This document shows positions 26,087 through 35,397 of a DNA stretch of 38,668 nt, in pieces. Below the pieces are notes generated by a model. The model did no database searches and had not been told where the DNA came from. It saw only the letters and a list, made by a program, of their open reading frames with translations. This DNA comes from Opitutia bacterium UBA4506 (GTDB lineage Bacteria; Verrucomicrobiota; Verrucomicrobiia; Opitutales; Puniceicoccaceae), in assembly GCA_002388665.1 (NCBI GenBank), contig DGMY01000087.1:1-38668 (forward strand), read 5' to 3'. Each line of letters starts with the position of its first letter. Position 1 is the first letter of the stretch. A program made the translations under genes and the position numbers.

Positions 26087-26108
26087 AGACAAAAGCGCCT
26101 GTAAGCGA

Positions 26109-27116
26109 TCAGCTTCGAGTTGTCTGGGCCGACCTATACTCACCGGAAACCATGTACACCCTCGGCGAATCCAAAACACCGTACGCCTGCTCGTGAACAA
26201 GTGAGATAAGGAAATCGACTGAATGCCGAGCCAGCAGATCCGCTTTGGTATCGAACCCGGAGATGGATTCTGTCTCCTGCTCGTAGGAACGCTTCGTCAG
26301 GAGAGAGAAGCCCAACTGATCGGGAATCTGCCAACCGAAATCAACCAGTGAATCAAAATGCTCGCGGTAACCGATCACCGCATCGAGAGAAGCCTCCCTC
26401 GCCCACTCATTGAGCAAATCCGGATCATCACAACCAGCCCCGTCAAGAATGGGGATCGCCTCCCCATCTCTTCCATCCTGAAAAAGCATGTAGGCGGCCC
26501 TCAACTGCCCACCCGTCCGAGCTTCAAGTGACATCGGGAGACAGAGACCGATTCTCTCGTACCCCTTTTCGGCCAAAACCTCCAAATGCAGTTTCATATC
26601 CTGAAAGTGATTTACAGTGACCCGATTGAAGGAAGGCCTCACTACAGAATAACCGTAGGCCACGACCGGCCAGCGGCTCCAATCGGCGTCGAGACTCGTC
26701 GACTCAACAAATGGACCGATCAACACCCCTTTCAACCCGGTGTTCCACCAAATGGATTGCAGGTGTTTCAGGCTCGAATTTCCGTCACCAACATTGAACT
26801 CAATCAGATTATACCCGCGCTCCTCTGCCCGCTCCCTAGCTCGGTCATAGACCATCGCTCCAAATGGCTTCGCTGAAGTCCAATCGGATAGATATGCCAG
26901 TCCTGTACGAACCTCATGAGGGCGGATAGAATTTCGGTACGAAGCCAATGCGCTCATCGAAGCATCGGGAACATACTCTAATTCTCTAGCGAGATTCTGG
27001 ATACGCACTCGGGTCTTCTCCGAAATACGGGGATGATTCCTCAGTGCCAGAGAAACGGTCGACAGATGCACTCCCGCTTTCTCCGCGATGTCGCGCAGTG
27101 TAACTCGCCTTTCCAT
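26109..27116 (-). CDS. LacI-family transcriptional regulator
   Basis: Protein of 335 residues. The helix-turn-helix and hinge are clear: VTLRDIAEKAGVHLSTVSLALRNHPRISEKTRVRIQNLARELEYVPDASMSAL (5-57). The sensor domain (about 70-330) is of the periplasmic-binding type but lacks the usual C-terminal pattern in places, so the inducer cannot be guessed. It probably controls the unit starting at 25966 through the palindrome at 26075-26086. Confidence 0.93.
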   Translation of the reverse strand: MERRVTLRDIAEKAGVHLSTVSLALRNHPRISEKTRVRIQNLARELEYVPDASMSALASYRNSIRPHEVRTGLAYLSDWTSAKPFGAMVYDRARERAEERGYNLIEFNVGDGNSSLKHLQSIWWNTGLKGVLIGPFVESTSLDADWSRWPVVAYGYSVVRPSFNRVTVNHFQDMKLHLEVLAEKGYERIGLCLPMSLEARTGGQLRAAYMLFQDGRDGEAIPILDGAGCDDPDLLNEWAREASLDAVIGYREHFDSLVDFGWQIPDQLGFSLLTKRSYEQETESISGFDTKADLLARHSVDFLISLVHEQAYGVLDSPRVYMVSGEYRSAQTTRS

Positions 27117-27208
27117 AGAATGATCTCAAGAGAAACTAAGCATGACGACCATCAACGAGACAACTGAAAACCCCTACCCTTATGGTCCAACGGCGGTCCT
27201 GGCTGGAA

Positions 27209-27228
27209 GGCCGGCAGCCCCGCTGGCC
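27209..27228 (-). terminator. GC-rich hairpin after the GntR-hybrid gene
   Basis: GGCCAGC and GCCGGCC pair (with one mismatch) across a short loop, 8 bases beyond the stop of the gene ending at 27237. There is no T-tract, so it is a weak or factor-dependent terminator at best. Confidence 0.35.
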
Positions 27229-27236
27229 TAAACCAT

Positions 27237-28334
27237 TTAGGTCGTCTTCCCAAAATACAGTTGTGGGGCTACTGTTTCATGCCGGAGCTCGCTCTGAATA
27301 ATCATTCGTACGGCTCGCTCTCCGATCTCAACAAAATCGTACGTAATACTACTAATCCGGTTTTCACGGGCGACACTCGTACCCATCGCCGAGAGGATAC
27401 CCAACTCGTCGCCCAAGGCGTACTTCCCTTCTAGATTTTGTTTCAGCCAAAGTGCGCCATTATCCTCGGGACAAATGATCGCAACCCGGCCCTCTGCCTT
27501 CTTGAGATCGCGCTGCAGCGACCGGAACCCCTTATCGGAAGATCGAAACTCATAGATCCCGTCGGAGAGAAGTGGATACCCCTGACGGCTCGCTTGAATC
27601 GAGCAGCACTCGAGGAAGCGTCGGTTGGGCAGGTAGTCCTGCAACGGCGAAGCCAAAGCAATCCGGTCGTACCCCCGGGACTGTAGGTGGGTCAGCGCCA
27701 GCAAGGCACCGGTCTCGAAATCCGCAGCGACATTCCCAAACGAATCGAGTTGGGTCTCTCGATAGATCACAACCGGACGGTCAAAGTGCTTCGCAAATCC
27801 TCCCAGGACCTCGTCGTTCCAAATCTCGTCAAAGATAATCCCCGACAACAAGTCACCGCGTTCGACGAATCGACCGAGAATCTCCTGCTGGACCGACTCG
27901 TCGGCCAACTTTGCCACCTCTTCTACGGAAGGTTGCTCGACCAACCGTTCATCGTGCACGAGGAGGATGCCATTTCGCAGATCCCCACAGCCTCTCGTTA
28001 CCCCGATCATGATATCCCGGAGCATACTCGTCCAGGACTCAAACCTGCGGGTTGGAAACGCGATCGGGTAGTGACTTCGAATCAATTCACGGGCACTCGC
28101 CGGGTAGTACCGACCATTGTCCCGGCGACAGAGGACGCCCTCGTCGAGAAGCTCCCGAACGACCCGAAAGGCGGTAGTGTTCGAAATCCCAAACCGCTCG
28201 CCCAGCTCCCGGGTCGTCGGTACCGGAGCCGACGATTGTTGCGGCCCGTGCACGCTCCAATCCCCTCCTCCAACCTCACGAAGGAATTTCTCCAAAGCCT
28301 CCCGGCCTGACCCTTGAACGTTCTGACTCATCAT
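27237..28334 (-). CDS. GntR/LacI-hybrid transcriptional regulator
   Basis: Protein of 365 residues joining a GntR-type winged helix (about 37-78: PTTRELGERFGISNTTAFRVVRELLDEGVLCRRDNGRYY) to a LacI-type sugar-sensor domain (about 100-360, with HLQSRGYDRIALASPLQDY). This hybrid is common in Verrucomicrobiota next to sugar transporters and enzymes. It diverges from the sodium/solute symporter at 28756, and palindromes of the form TGAAACA...TGTTTCA lie between the two, so it probably controls itself and the symporter. Confidence 0.87.
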   Translation of the reverse strand: MMSQNVQGSGREALEKFLREVGGGDWSVHGPQQSSAPVPTTRELGERFGISNTTAFRVVRELLDEGVLCRRDNGRYYPASARELIRSHYPIAFPTRRFESWTSMLRDIMIGVTRGCGDLRNGILLVHDERLVEQPSVEEVAKLADESVQQEILGRFVERGDLLSGIIFDEIWNDEVLGGFAKHFDRPVVIYRETQLDSFGNVAADFETGALLALTHLQSRGYDRIALASPLQDYLPNRRFLECCSIQASRQGYPLLSDGIYEFRSSDKGFRSLQRDLKKAEGRVAIICPEDNGALWLKQNLEGKYALGDELGILSAMGTSVARENRISSITYDFVEIGERAVRMIIQSELRHETVAPQLYFGKTT

Positions 28335-28374
28335 CGATAATCTGAAACAAAAAGAGCGGATTCACCAGCAATCC

Positions 28375-28396
28375 TGAAACATCCCATTTTGTTTCA
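28375..28396. promoter_or_regulatory. operator candidate for the GntR-hybrid regulator, site 1
   Basis: TGAAACA and TGTTTCA, seven bases each and perfectly complementary, are separated by eight bases. It lies 41 bases before the start of the regulator gene. Confidence 0.6.
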
Positions 28397-28528
28397 AAGC
28401 AAGAAAGATCCGAAACCGGCCCAATCTTCAACCAGAAAGTGAGCATATCAGCGCAACTCCCTCCTCTTCGGGTGCGGAGGAGAGCACAATAGTTTCAATT
28501 TTATTTGTGGGGTAGGATATTTATATTG

Positions 28529-28551
28529 CGAAACAGATGCAACTTGTTTCA
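28529..28551. promoter_or_regulatory. operator candidate for the GntR-hybrid regulator, site 2
   Basis: CGAAACA and TGTTTCA with nine bases between; the arms match except for the first base. Same half-sites as site 1 with one base more spacing. Confidence 0.5.
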
Positions 28552-28755
28552 CCTCATGGCCGCGATGCAAAATGATTCGGCGAAGAACAACTACATCTTT
28601 TTTCGATAGATGACCGAGAATCTTCCCACTCCCGCGCCCCAAAATACCGCCAAATCTCTGGCAGGAAAACTGCAGTAGGAACGGAGTCCAATGAATCACT
28701 CATCGCGCCCACCCCACTATCGACGGAAACACGCCCCAGCGGCCCAACTAGCGAG

Positions 28756-30786
28756 ATGAACATTCACTTTATTGATTGGCTCATTCCAATCGCCATTCTC
28801 ATCCTGATGATCGGCATATGCGGAATCGCCCGCATACTGAACAAGAGTGTGGCCGATTTCCTCGCGGCGAACCGGATGGGTGGCCGCTATCTACTCGCGG
28901 TCGGGCAAGGAATGGCGGGGCTCGGAGCCATCTCGATTGCCGCCAACTTCGAGAAGTACTACCAAGCGGGATTTTCCGCGTTTTGGTGGGCTAAAATGGT
29001 GGCTCCCATCGGCCTCATTCTGGCCCTGACCGGATTCGTCGTCTATCGATACCGGGAGACGAGGGCCATGACGATGGCGCAGTTTTTTGAGATGCGCTAC
29101 AGCCACAACTTTCGGATCTTTTCCGGAATCCTGGCCTGGACCTCCGGGATCCTCAACTACGGGATATTTCCGGCCGTAAGCGCGCGCTTCATCATCTACT
29201 TCACTGGATTACCGACGCAGGTCAACTTCGCGGGCTTCACCGTGCCGACACTCGCGATCGTCATGTTCATCCTCCTGAGCATCGCGCTGCTGATGGTGAG
29301 CCTCGGTGGACAAATTTCGGTGATGATCGCCGACATGATCCAAGGTCAGTTCGTCAATATCGCGATGCTGATCATCCTCGCGCTACTCTTTGTAAACATG
29401 TCTTGGCCGGAAGTGCTGGAAGGACTTCGCCATGCTCCTCCCGGCCAGTCCCGTATCAATCCGTTCGAGCAGAGCAAGATCACCGACTTCAACATGTGGT
29501 TTTTTGTGATGCTGGGGATCCTCCAAGTGTACGGCACCCGTGCTTGGCAGGGATCGCAAGGGTACAATGCGGCGGCCCGCAATCCGCACGAAGCCAAGAT
29601 GGCGAACATCCTCGGCGAATTCCGGGGGATGGTAACGACATTTGTGATCCTCCTCGTGCCGATCTTCATCTTCGCCTACCTGCATTTGGATAAATTCTCA
29701 GGGGAGGCCGCGATCGTCGCCGAGAATCTAGCCCACATCAATGATTCGCAGATTGAGAAGCAGATGCTTGTACCAATGGCCCTCGGACAGATCCTACCGG
29801 TGGGGGTCATCGGACTCTTCACTGCGGTGATTCTCATGGCTGCGGTATCGACGGACAACACCTACCTTCACTCCTGGGGAAGCATCTTCATTCAGGATGT
29901 CGTCCTCCCGCTTCGAAAGAAAAAGAAGAAGATCTCGACCCGAGCACACATGTGGCTCCTACGAATCTCCATCTTTTCTGTGGCCGTCTTTGGCTTCACC
30001 TGGAGCCTCTACTTCCCGCTCAACGAGTACATCTACATGTATTTCCAGATCACCGGCGCGATCTACCTGGGCGGAGCTGGAGCGGCGATCATTGGGGGGC
30101 TTTATTGGAAACGGGGTACGGCCGGAGGCGCCTGGGCTGCGATGATTACAGGATCCATTCTCGCAGTGAGCGGAATCGTCCTGCGAAACGTGATTTGGCC
30201 CAAGCTTTTACCGGATTGGAAATTGGCTCATCCCGATTTCGGATTCCTGCAATCGCTTCCCGAAACTTTTCCCCTTAACGGCATGCAGATGTCTTTCATC
30301 TCGGCGATGCTCGCAGTCTCCGCCTATGTGATCTTCTCGCTACTCTCGAAGAAGCCACCTGCCAATATGGACAAGCTCCTGCACCGTGGTGCCTATAGCG
30401 ACGAACCCAAATTTGAAGCGGCGGTCAAAGACCTGGGGGCTCCACGAAGCAAAACCCATCTGATCCTCAAGCGCCTCGGGATCAATGACGACTTTACCAA
30501 AGGCGACCGCGTCATCTATTTCCTCAAAATCGCCTGGGTCATGTTCTTTGTCCTGGCCTTCATCATCGGGACAATCATCAACGCGATTCATCCGATCCCC
30601 AATCACGTGTGGGAATGGTGGTGGGGCTTCATCGTGATCATCTCGGTAGTCGCAAGTGTCGTCACGGTCATCTGGTTCCTCTGGGGAGGCTTCCGCGACT
30701 TGGGTGTCTTGATCCGTACCTTGAGCTCAGAAGAGCGCAATGAAGGAGACGACGGATCAGTCTCCGAGGAAGAGAAAGTCCAATAG
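28756..30786 (+). CDS. sodium:solute symporter (SSS family)
   Basis: Integral inner-membrane transporter of 676 residues with about 14 predicted membrane segments, longer than the usual 500-600 because of a C-terminal extension with two further segments (about 590-615 and 630-650) and an acidic cytoplasmic tail. Characteristic features are the ADFLAANRMGGRYLLAVGQGMAGLGAISI N-terminal region, RYRETRAMTMAQFFEMRYS and the ITGAIYLGGAGAAIIGGLYWKRGTAGGAWAAMITG segment. Likely takes up a sugar or amino sugar with Na+. It lies next to a hybrid regulator and before a CBM9-like gene. Confidence 0.92.
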   Translation: MNIHFIDWLIPIAILILMIGICGIARILNKSVADFLAANRMGGRYLLAVGQGMAGLGAISIAANFEKYYQAGFSAFWWAKMVAPIGLILALTGFVVYRYRETRAMTMAQFFEMRYSHNFRIFSGILAWTSGILNYGIFPAVSARFIIYFTGLPTQVNFAGFTVPTLAIVMFILLSIALLMVSLGGQISVMIADMIQGQFVNIAMLIILALLFVNMSWPEVLEGLRHAPPGQSRINPFEQSKITDFNMWFFVMLGILQVYGTRAWQGSQGYNAAARNPHEAKMANILGEFRGMVTTFVILLVPIFIFAYLHLDKFSGEAAIVAENLAHINDSQIEKQMLVPMALGQILPVGVIGLFTAVILMAAVSTDNTYLHSWGSIFIQDVVLPLRKKKKKISTRAHMWLLRISIFSVAVFGFTWSLYFPLNEYIYMYFQITGAIYLGGAGAAIIGGLYWKRGTAGGAWAAMITGSILAVSGIVLRNVIWPKLLPDWKLAHPDFGFLQSLPETFPLNGMQMSFISAMLAVSAYVIFSLLSKKPPANMDKLLHRGAYSDEPKFEAAVKDLGAPRSKTHLILKRLGINDDFTKGDRVIYFLKIAWVMFFVLAFIIGTIINAIHPIPNHVWEWWWGFIVIISVVASVVTVIWFLWGGFRDLGVLIRTLSSEERNEGDDGSVSEEEKVQ

Positions 30787-30902
30787 TAGTCGATGGGTAG
30801 GGTCACATTCTTCATACTGCCGTAGTATTCTCCCCAATGCAGGACCCACTGCAGCCATTGACTTTCCATTGCTTGTAATTCTTTCGACAACCAAGAGCCC
30901 AG

Positions 30903-31610
30903 ATGAACATCCTCATTCTTCTACCAATCCTGATGAGCCCACTCGCCATAAACTCGAATTGCGACGACCTGATCTCCGAAGCAAAAGCCTACGCCGCCCA
31001 GGAAGGACTGACTGAACCTTCGGAAATCTCACTCGAATTGAAGCAGCACTGGCTGGCCGAGACACAACCCGAGTACCTACCGGGAGTCGCCCTACTCTAC
31101 CCATCCTCTGACGGCCTATACATCGCGGCCACATTCGCCGACAAATCGATCTATAGCGACGCCACAGGCTTCAACCAAAAGACATGGGAACTCGGCGACG
31201 TCCTAGAGGTATTTGTCAGCACGCCGGATTCACCAACGTATTGGGAAATCCACGTCACTCCCAATAACCATAGACTCCAACTGGGATGGACCGAAGAAGG
31301 ATTCAATGCCGTTGGAGCAGGAGACCGCGAGCTGGATGAGTTCCTTATTTCAGATCCGGATTTTGTGAGGAGCTCGGTATCAGTTGACGATGAAAAGGAC
31401 CAATGGTCGACATTGGTCTTTATACCCTGGGAATCAATAGGTCTCACGCCTGGCCCCGAAGAGAAGACCGTCGAAATCGCGATCTGCCGCTACGATGCAG
31501 CTCCTGACAGAACGGGCGCAATCCTCTCCTCGACGGCCGATCTCACCGTCGCCAGCTACCACCGGCGCGCGGAATGGGCCACCATCGCCTTGACGATCCC
31601 TGGGAAATAG
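30903..31610 (+). CDS. secreted CBM9-like sugar-binding protein
   Basis: Protein of 235 residues with signal peptide (1-18) and a carbohydrate-binding module family 9-type domain: DGLYIAATFADKSIYS, WELGDVLEVFVSTPDSPTYWEIHVTPNNHRLQLGW and a final strand pair. Trp and acidic residues typical of the ligand face are visible. It stands alone, without an attached enzyme. It follows the symporter by 117 bases on the same strand and may help catch the substrate. Converges with the nagB-like gene, with 20 bases between the stops. Confidence 0.75.
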   Translation: MNILILLPILMSPLAINSNCDDLISEAKAYAAQEGLTEPSEISLELKQHWLAETQPEYLPGVALLYPSSDGLYIAATFADKSIYSDATGFNQKTWELGDVLEVFVSTPDSPTYWEIHVTPNNHRLQLGWTEEGFNAVGAGDRELDEFLISDPDFVRSSVSVDDEKDQWSTLVFIPWESIGLTPGPEEKTVEIAICRYDAAPDRTGAILSSTADLTVASYHRRAEWATIALTIPGK

Positions 31611-31630
31611 CCCAAGCCTCCGCACAAATT

Positions 31631-32566
31631 CTAGTGCATATCGACGACGACCTCACCAATCCCCGAACGGAGAAAGTTAAACCGAACGTTGGGATGATCG
31701 GTTAATAGGGACATCGGAACCGCGCTATCGGCCAACCCCTTCGAGATCATCAACGCTGAGAGTCTCATCCCGAACGGATTGTCGTGATGGCCGGGATGCC
31801 AAATTGATACCGTCTCGGCCTTCCAGGTTTCGCGGGGACCGACCGTCGCCGCATGGGTGGGAATCTGGCTCACATTTCCGCCACCGCTGGTCCGGGCATT
31901 TTGCATCAGGGTCACCGGATGCAACTTCACAATCCGCGCCTGCTGGGCGCGGTACTCCTCCGGAGAAGGCGGAGCCTCGGCATATTCACCTTCACGGGGA
32001 AGCGGATCATTGAACGCCCAATGCTTAATCTCGCCCTGGCCTCCCTGCATGAGCACGCACCGAACCTGATCGAAGCTGGCCGTGTACTGATCCAAGTCAC
32101 CGCTTGGAAAATGTTTATTCCGGTCGGGGAGAGCCAACTCGCTCCGAATTCGATTTAAGCAAAGCTCATTGTCGCATTTTGCGAATGACAACGGGTGCGA
32201 CTCGGACACGGGCACCCCATTCTCCAACCACTCATCCATCCCCCAGAAATGGGCGTCCAGCTTTCCGAGATTGATCCCGAGAGCATTCACCATCTCGGCG
32301 ACAATGGGAAGCTGCTCGGTCGGTCCAACCGGGCCACAAATCCCCGCGGGATTATCGGGAGTCGACTGCATCCAAGCATCCAAGTACTCCAGGGCTTCAG
32401 CCGCATAGAACTCCTGAACCGTATCAAAAATTCGAACAGTGAATCCCGGCCGGGACAGCTCTTCTAGATCGCGAACAGTCAACCGGGCGGCATCTTGAAG
32501 AATATCGGATTCGAGGGTAGTATAGTCCCACCACCCTTCAGCGAGTTTACTAATCGGTCTAGCCAT
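31631..32566 (-). CDS. NagB-like glucosamine-6-phosphate deaminase family protein
   Basis: Protein of 311 residues of the NagB/6-phosphogluconolactonase fold. Matching parts are GICGPVGPTEQLPIVAEMVNALGINLGKLDAHFWGMDEWLENG, which contains the MDE motif, and GGQGEIKHWAFNDP, equivalent to GGxGxDGHIAFNEP of E. coli NagB. The His is kept, but the catalytic Asp appears replaced by Ile and the Glu by Asp, so this may be a divergent enzyme. It follows the PIG-L gene by 4 bases, and together they could deacetylate and then deaminate or isomerise an amino sugar. Confidence 0.75.
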   Translation of the reverse strand: MARPISKLAEGWWDYTTLESDILQDAARLTVRDLEELSRPGFTVRIFDTVQEFYAAEALEYLDAWMQSTPDNPAGICGPVGPTEQLPIVAEMVNALGINLGKLDAHFWGMDEWLENGVPVSESHPLSFAKCDNELCLNRIRSELALPDRNKHFPSGDLDQYTASFDQVRCVLMQGGQGEIKHWAFNDPLPREGEYAEAPPSPEEYRAQQARIVKLHPVTLMQNARTSGGGNVSQIPTHAATVGPRETWKAETVSIWHPGHHDNPFGMRLSALMISKGLADSAVPMSLLTDHPNVRFNFLRSGIGEVVVDMH

Positions 32567-32570
32567 TTCG

Positions 32571-33371
32571 TTACACTTGATTCGTCGTTATTTCAGATTT
32601 TGCAAAACTCTCATTTCGCAGACAAATATCCCCGAGAAGGTCTTGCAGGGGATCAAATTCAGCGGGGCTAAATCCGAGCGGGTTATGCCGGATCAACCCC
32701 TCCGCAAACCGAAAGGAACCGGACATTGTTCCGACCTCGCGGGCCATCTCAACCATCTCGGTTTCGAATGCCTCCATCCCTTGCGAATCCTCGAGCCATT
32801 GCGCTTGGCTGCGGTGGCACTTGAGCAGCTCAATCTTGGTCGGCATCACTCCAGAAACGTCAATATACCTCTCGGGCGCTACTCTCCTACCCCACTGATC
32901 GCGGAGACCGTGAGGCATGGAATGATAGAGTGCGATCGGCTTGTCAAAGTGCGCACGCCCCGGTTTACATTTCGCGAAACGGATTCCTCGTGAGAATGCA
33001 GCGGTGACCATGAGTCGCGCCGTGTTCTGATGATCCTCCATGTAATCGGTCTGAGGCTGAGTAAGCACCACGTCCGGCTCGATCTCACGGACGAACGAAG
33101 TCATCCGGGCCAGCGAGTCCTCGTTGTAGAAAACTCCGAGGTCCTCAAACATTGGCGGATGGAGTTGCGCTCCCATAATCCTCGCCGATTCCTGCGCCTC
33201 ACTCCAGCGAACCCTCACGCACTCTTCGGGGCATAAACTTGAGCTCCCCAAGGAACCATCTGCCACATTGATCAAGTGAATCTCCGCGCCAACCGCCTTT
33301 AAATTCAACAGAGTTCCTGCAAGCATGAACTCTATGTCGTCCGGATGTGCTACTGCTGCCAATACAATCAT
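32571..33371 (-). CDS. PIG-L family deacetylase
   Basis: Zinc-dependent de-N-acetylase type protein of about 266 residues. The AHPDD metal motif is at residues 8-12 (VLAAVAHPDDIEF), the second motif is DYMEDHQNTARL (metal His), and a family-typical FEDLGVFYNED loop lies between. Members remove acetyl groups from GlcNAc-type sugars or sugar conjugates. I start it at the ATG at 33371; a TTG at 33383 is the upstream alternative. Located 61-73 bases after the GntR-hybrid gene and just before the nagB-like gene, so probably one operon. Confidence 0.85.
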   Translation of the reverse strand: MIVLAAVAHPDDIEFMLAGTLLNLKAVGAEIHLINVADGSLGSSSLCPEECVRVRWSEAQESARIMGAQLHPPMFEDLGVFYNEDSLARMTSFVREIEPDVVLTQPQTDYMEDHQNTARLMVTAAFSRGIRFAKCKPGRAHFDKPIALYHSMPHGLRDQWGRRVAPERYIDVSGVMPTKIELLKCHRSQAQWLEDSQGMEAFETEMVEMAREVGTMSGSFRFAEGLIRHNPLGFSPAEFDPLQDLLGDICLRNESFAKSEITTNQV

Positions 33372-33444
33372 AGAGAATCCCAAAAGGTCGTTAACAGTTC
33401 AGGCCTGATACGTGGCGCATGGTTATTCATCAATTCTCCAAGCC

Positions 33445-34506
33445 CTAGGTGGAACTCCCGATCTTCATCGAAAACTCAAACGGAACCATCGAAGCTTCAT
33501 CACCCTCAACAGCGATACGTCCCAACGCCTTCAAATCCAGATGAAGAGCGCTCAGCCCCTTGGAAGCGATGGCGCCAGTTCCCCAACCGGCCAACAATCC
33601 CACGGATTGAGGAACCTGAATCCCGAAGTTCTCCAATTCCCTGTACAGCGAGAGAGCAAAATTTTCTTCCGGACAATACACTCCGATGCGACCGGACTCC
33701 TTCCCCAGCTTCCCGGCGAGGTGAGCCAACCCGTTGTCTCGATCAATATCAATGACCCTGAAACGCGAGTGATCGATCCCCGACGCGCGGAAGACTGCCT
33801 CAAAGGCCTCGATCGATTCATCAATCGCACCAACACCTGAGAACGGCCGAACCACCCAAATTTTTTCGAATCCGCAGCCGAGCAGATGCGTAAACGCCAG
33901 AAATGCACCTTGCGAGAAATTGGGAACGATCTCGACCAAACCGGAGACCGAACAACTCCGCAACAAGACCCGTGCTCCATCGAGTTCATCTGAAAATTCC
34001 TCTAGCACCGCATCGCTCCACAAATCATCCAATATCAATCGGCCTCCATCCGGACTGGCGCGCAGCAGCAATGCCTTGAGAAGCTCCCGTTGCCTGTCGT
34101 CCGCAAGTAGCGTAGGTACGATATCTGGAGCCTCCTGCTCCAACAGTTGACTCACTGGGTATATTAGAAGCCCTCGCCCCGATTCCTCGCAGGCGCGACC
34201 GATACCTTCCATCAATTCCGGGTACCACCCCGCCCAAGAATTGATACTGCGCAAGAAACAAGTCACGGGCTTGGACAACTCGGAAGGTGGAGGCATCCGA
34301 TTCGAAAAGTATCGGCCATTCTCCCCTTTGAACATCGCCCCGCGCTCACTCAATGTGAGGAGAGCCTTGGCTACGGTGACGTGAGATACCCCAAAGTGAT
34401 CCGCCAACTTACGAGTCGACGGCAACGGTTTTTGAGGATCGTGATGCTTGGAGACGATTTCCAAAAGCTCTTCCTGCAGATTACTCTCTGATACTAATCC
34501 CGCCAT
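33445..34506 (-). CDS. GntR/LacI-hybrid transcriptional regulator (second)
   Basis: Second hybrid regulator, about 353 residues from the ATG at 34506. Winged-helix part: LPSTRKLADHFGVSHVTVAKALLTLSERGAMFKGENGRYF; then a LacI-type sensor with HLLGCGFEKIWVVRPF. The frame is open to a GTG at 34563 (also ATG at 34551), but those starts lie in or next to a palindromic site (34543-34561), so the downstream ATG is preferred. First gene of an operon with PIG-L and the nagB-like gene, which it probably controls together with itself. Confidence 0.85.
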   Translation of the reverse strand: MAGLVSESNLQEELLEIVSKHHDPQKPLPSTRKLADHFGVSHVTVAKALLTLSERGAMFKGENGRYFSNRMPPPSELSKPVTCFLRSINSWAGWYPELMEGIGRACEESGRGLLIYPVSQLLEQEAPDIVPTLLADDRQRELLKALLLRASPDGGRLILDDLWSDAVLEEFSDELDGARVLLRSCSVSGLVEIVPNFSQGAFLAFTHLLGCGFEKIWVVRPFSGVGAIDESIEAFEAVFRASGIDHSRFRVIDIDRDNGLAHLAGKLGKESGRIGVYCPEENFALSLYRELENFGIQVPQSVGLLAGWGTGAIASKGLSALHLDLKALGRIAVEGDEASMVPFEFSMKIGSST

Positions 34507-34542
34507 ATTGCTGCGGTCCAGACTGCCGAACGGAAATACACT

Positions 34543-34580
34543 GTCAACCATTTTGGTTAACACTTTTAATTTACGTTAAC
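34543..34580. promoter_or_regulatory. operator candidate upstream of the second hybrid regulator
   Basis: GTCAACC (34543-34549) and GGTTAAC (34555-34561) form an inverted repeat with one mismatch and a 5-base spacer. A further GTTAAC at 34575-34580 lies about two helical turns away. The area is AT-rich and upstream of the preferred start of the regulator, fitting autoregulation. Confidence 0.5.
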
Positions 34581-34752
34581 AAGAATCGTAAACGAAGAAT
34601 ATTAGGGGGACTCCAGCAGAGCGCGGACACTCAGTTCCTGTTCTTGAGGATATCAAACGACGCCCGGGTCTCCCGCGTCTTTCTAAGGAGGTACCGCAGA
34701 GACTGACAACCCGACTGAAACGATCCGGAGCGACGCTCCAGAAGCGCAATCC

Positions 34753-35397
34753 TTACGCCCCCGAAGTCGAACGGCTCCAGACATCGATCATGTCGGCGGA
34801 TTCCACCACCTGCCCCCAGATGCCGCCCTCCTGTAGAATCATCTCTTCCGCGGCCTTTCGAATGGCGGGGTCGAGCGTGCTGATCGCATCTTTGACATAG
34901 ATACAATTGAACCCTCGATCCGTAGCCTCGCGAAGAGTGGTGTGCACACAAACATCAGCGGTCACGCCGGCAAAGACCAGATCCGTAACCCCCAAGCGTC
35001 TCAGATCCTTTTCAATCGAAGTCGTCGCAAACGCGCCGTAGGAGGGTTTATCGTACTCGATCTCTCCAGCGATGGGGGCGAGCTCTTCGATAATCTGGTT
35101 CCCGAACTCGCCTCGAATCATCAACCGACCCATCGGGCCCATCGAACCGTAACGCGCGCCCGCCTGCTCGGATCGCTCCACTCGCAATGGAGGGCAATCG
35201 GAAAGATCCGGCGCATACCCCTCGCGCGTGTGAATCACCGGAACTCCGTACGCACGAGCGGCATCAAGGAGCTCCCTCGCCCGTGGAATAACCGGACGAA
35301 CCCAATCCAAGCCACCGCATCGATCTCCATAACCTCCCTCTTTGCAAAAATCATTCTGAAAATCGATCATCAGAAGCGCATAGCTACGTTGTTTCAT
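34753..35397 (-). CDS. isochorismatase-family cysteine hydrolase
   Basis: Cytoplasmic hydrolase of 214 residues. Catalytic triad: D12 in ALLMIDFQNDF, K117 in IEYDKPSYGAF, C150 in GVTADVCVHTT. The family includes isochorismatase, nicotinamidase and ureidoacrylate or biuret amidohydrolases; the sequence is closest in feel to RutB-like/biuret-type amidases, but I cannot name the substrate. I start at the ATG at 35397, which has a good ribosome binding site (AAAGGAAAGG) eight or so bases upstream; the frame extends to 35448. It stands alone. Confidence 0.87.
   Translation of the reverse strand: MKQRSYALLMIDFQNDFCKEGGYGDRCGGLDWVRPVIPRARELLDAARAYGVPVIHTREGYAPDLSDCPPLRVERSEQAGARYGSMGPMGRLMIRGEFGNQIIEELAPIAGEIEYDKPSYGAFATTSIEKDLRRLGVTDLVFAGVTADVCVHTTLREATDRGFNCIYVKDAISTLDPAIRKAAEEMILQEGGIWGQVVESADMIDVWSRSTSGA

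Larger units (their letters stand above)
28335..28755. other. divergent intergenic region with regulator sites
   Basis: About 420 bases between the hybrid regulator and the symporter, with no convincing gene. It contains the palindromes described separately, near 28375-28396 and 28529-28551, and another half-site TGAAACA at 28343-28349. An AT-rich stretch (about 28490-28525) may hold promoters for both directions, but I cannot assign clear -35/-10 pairs. Confidence 0.5.
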
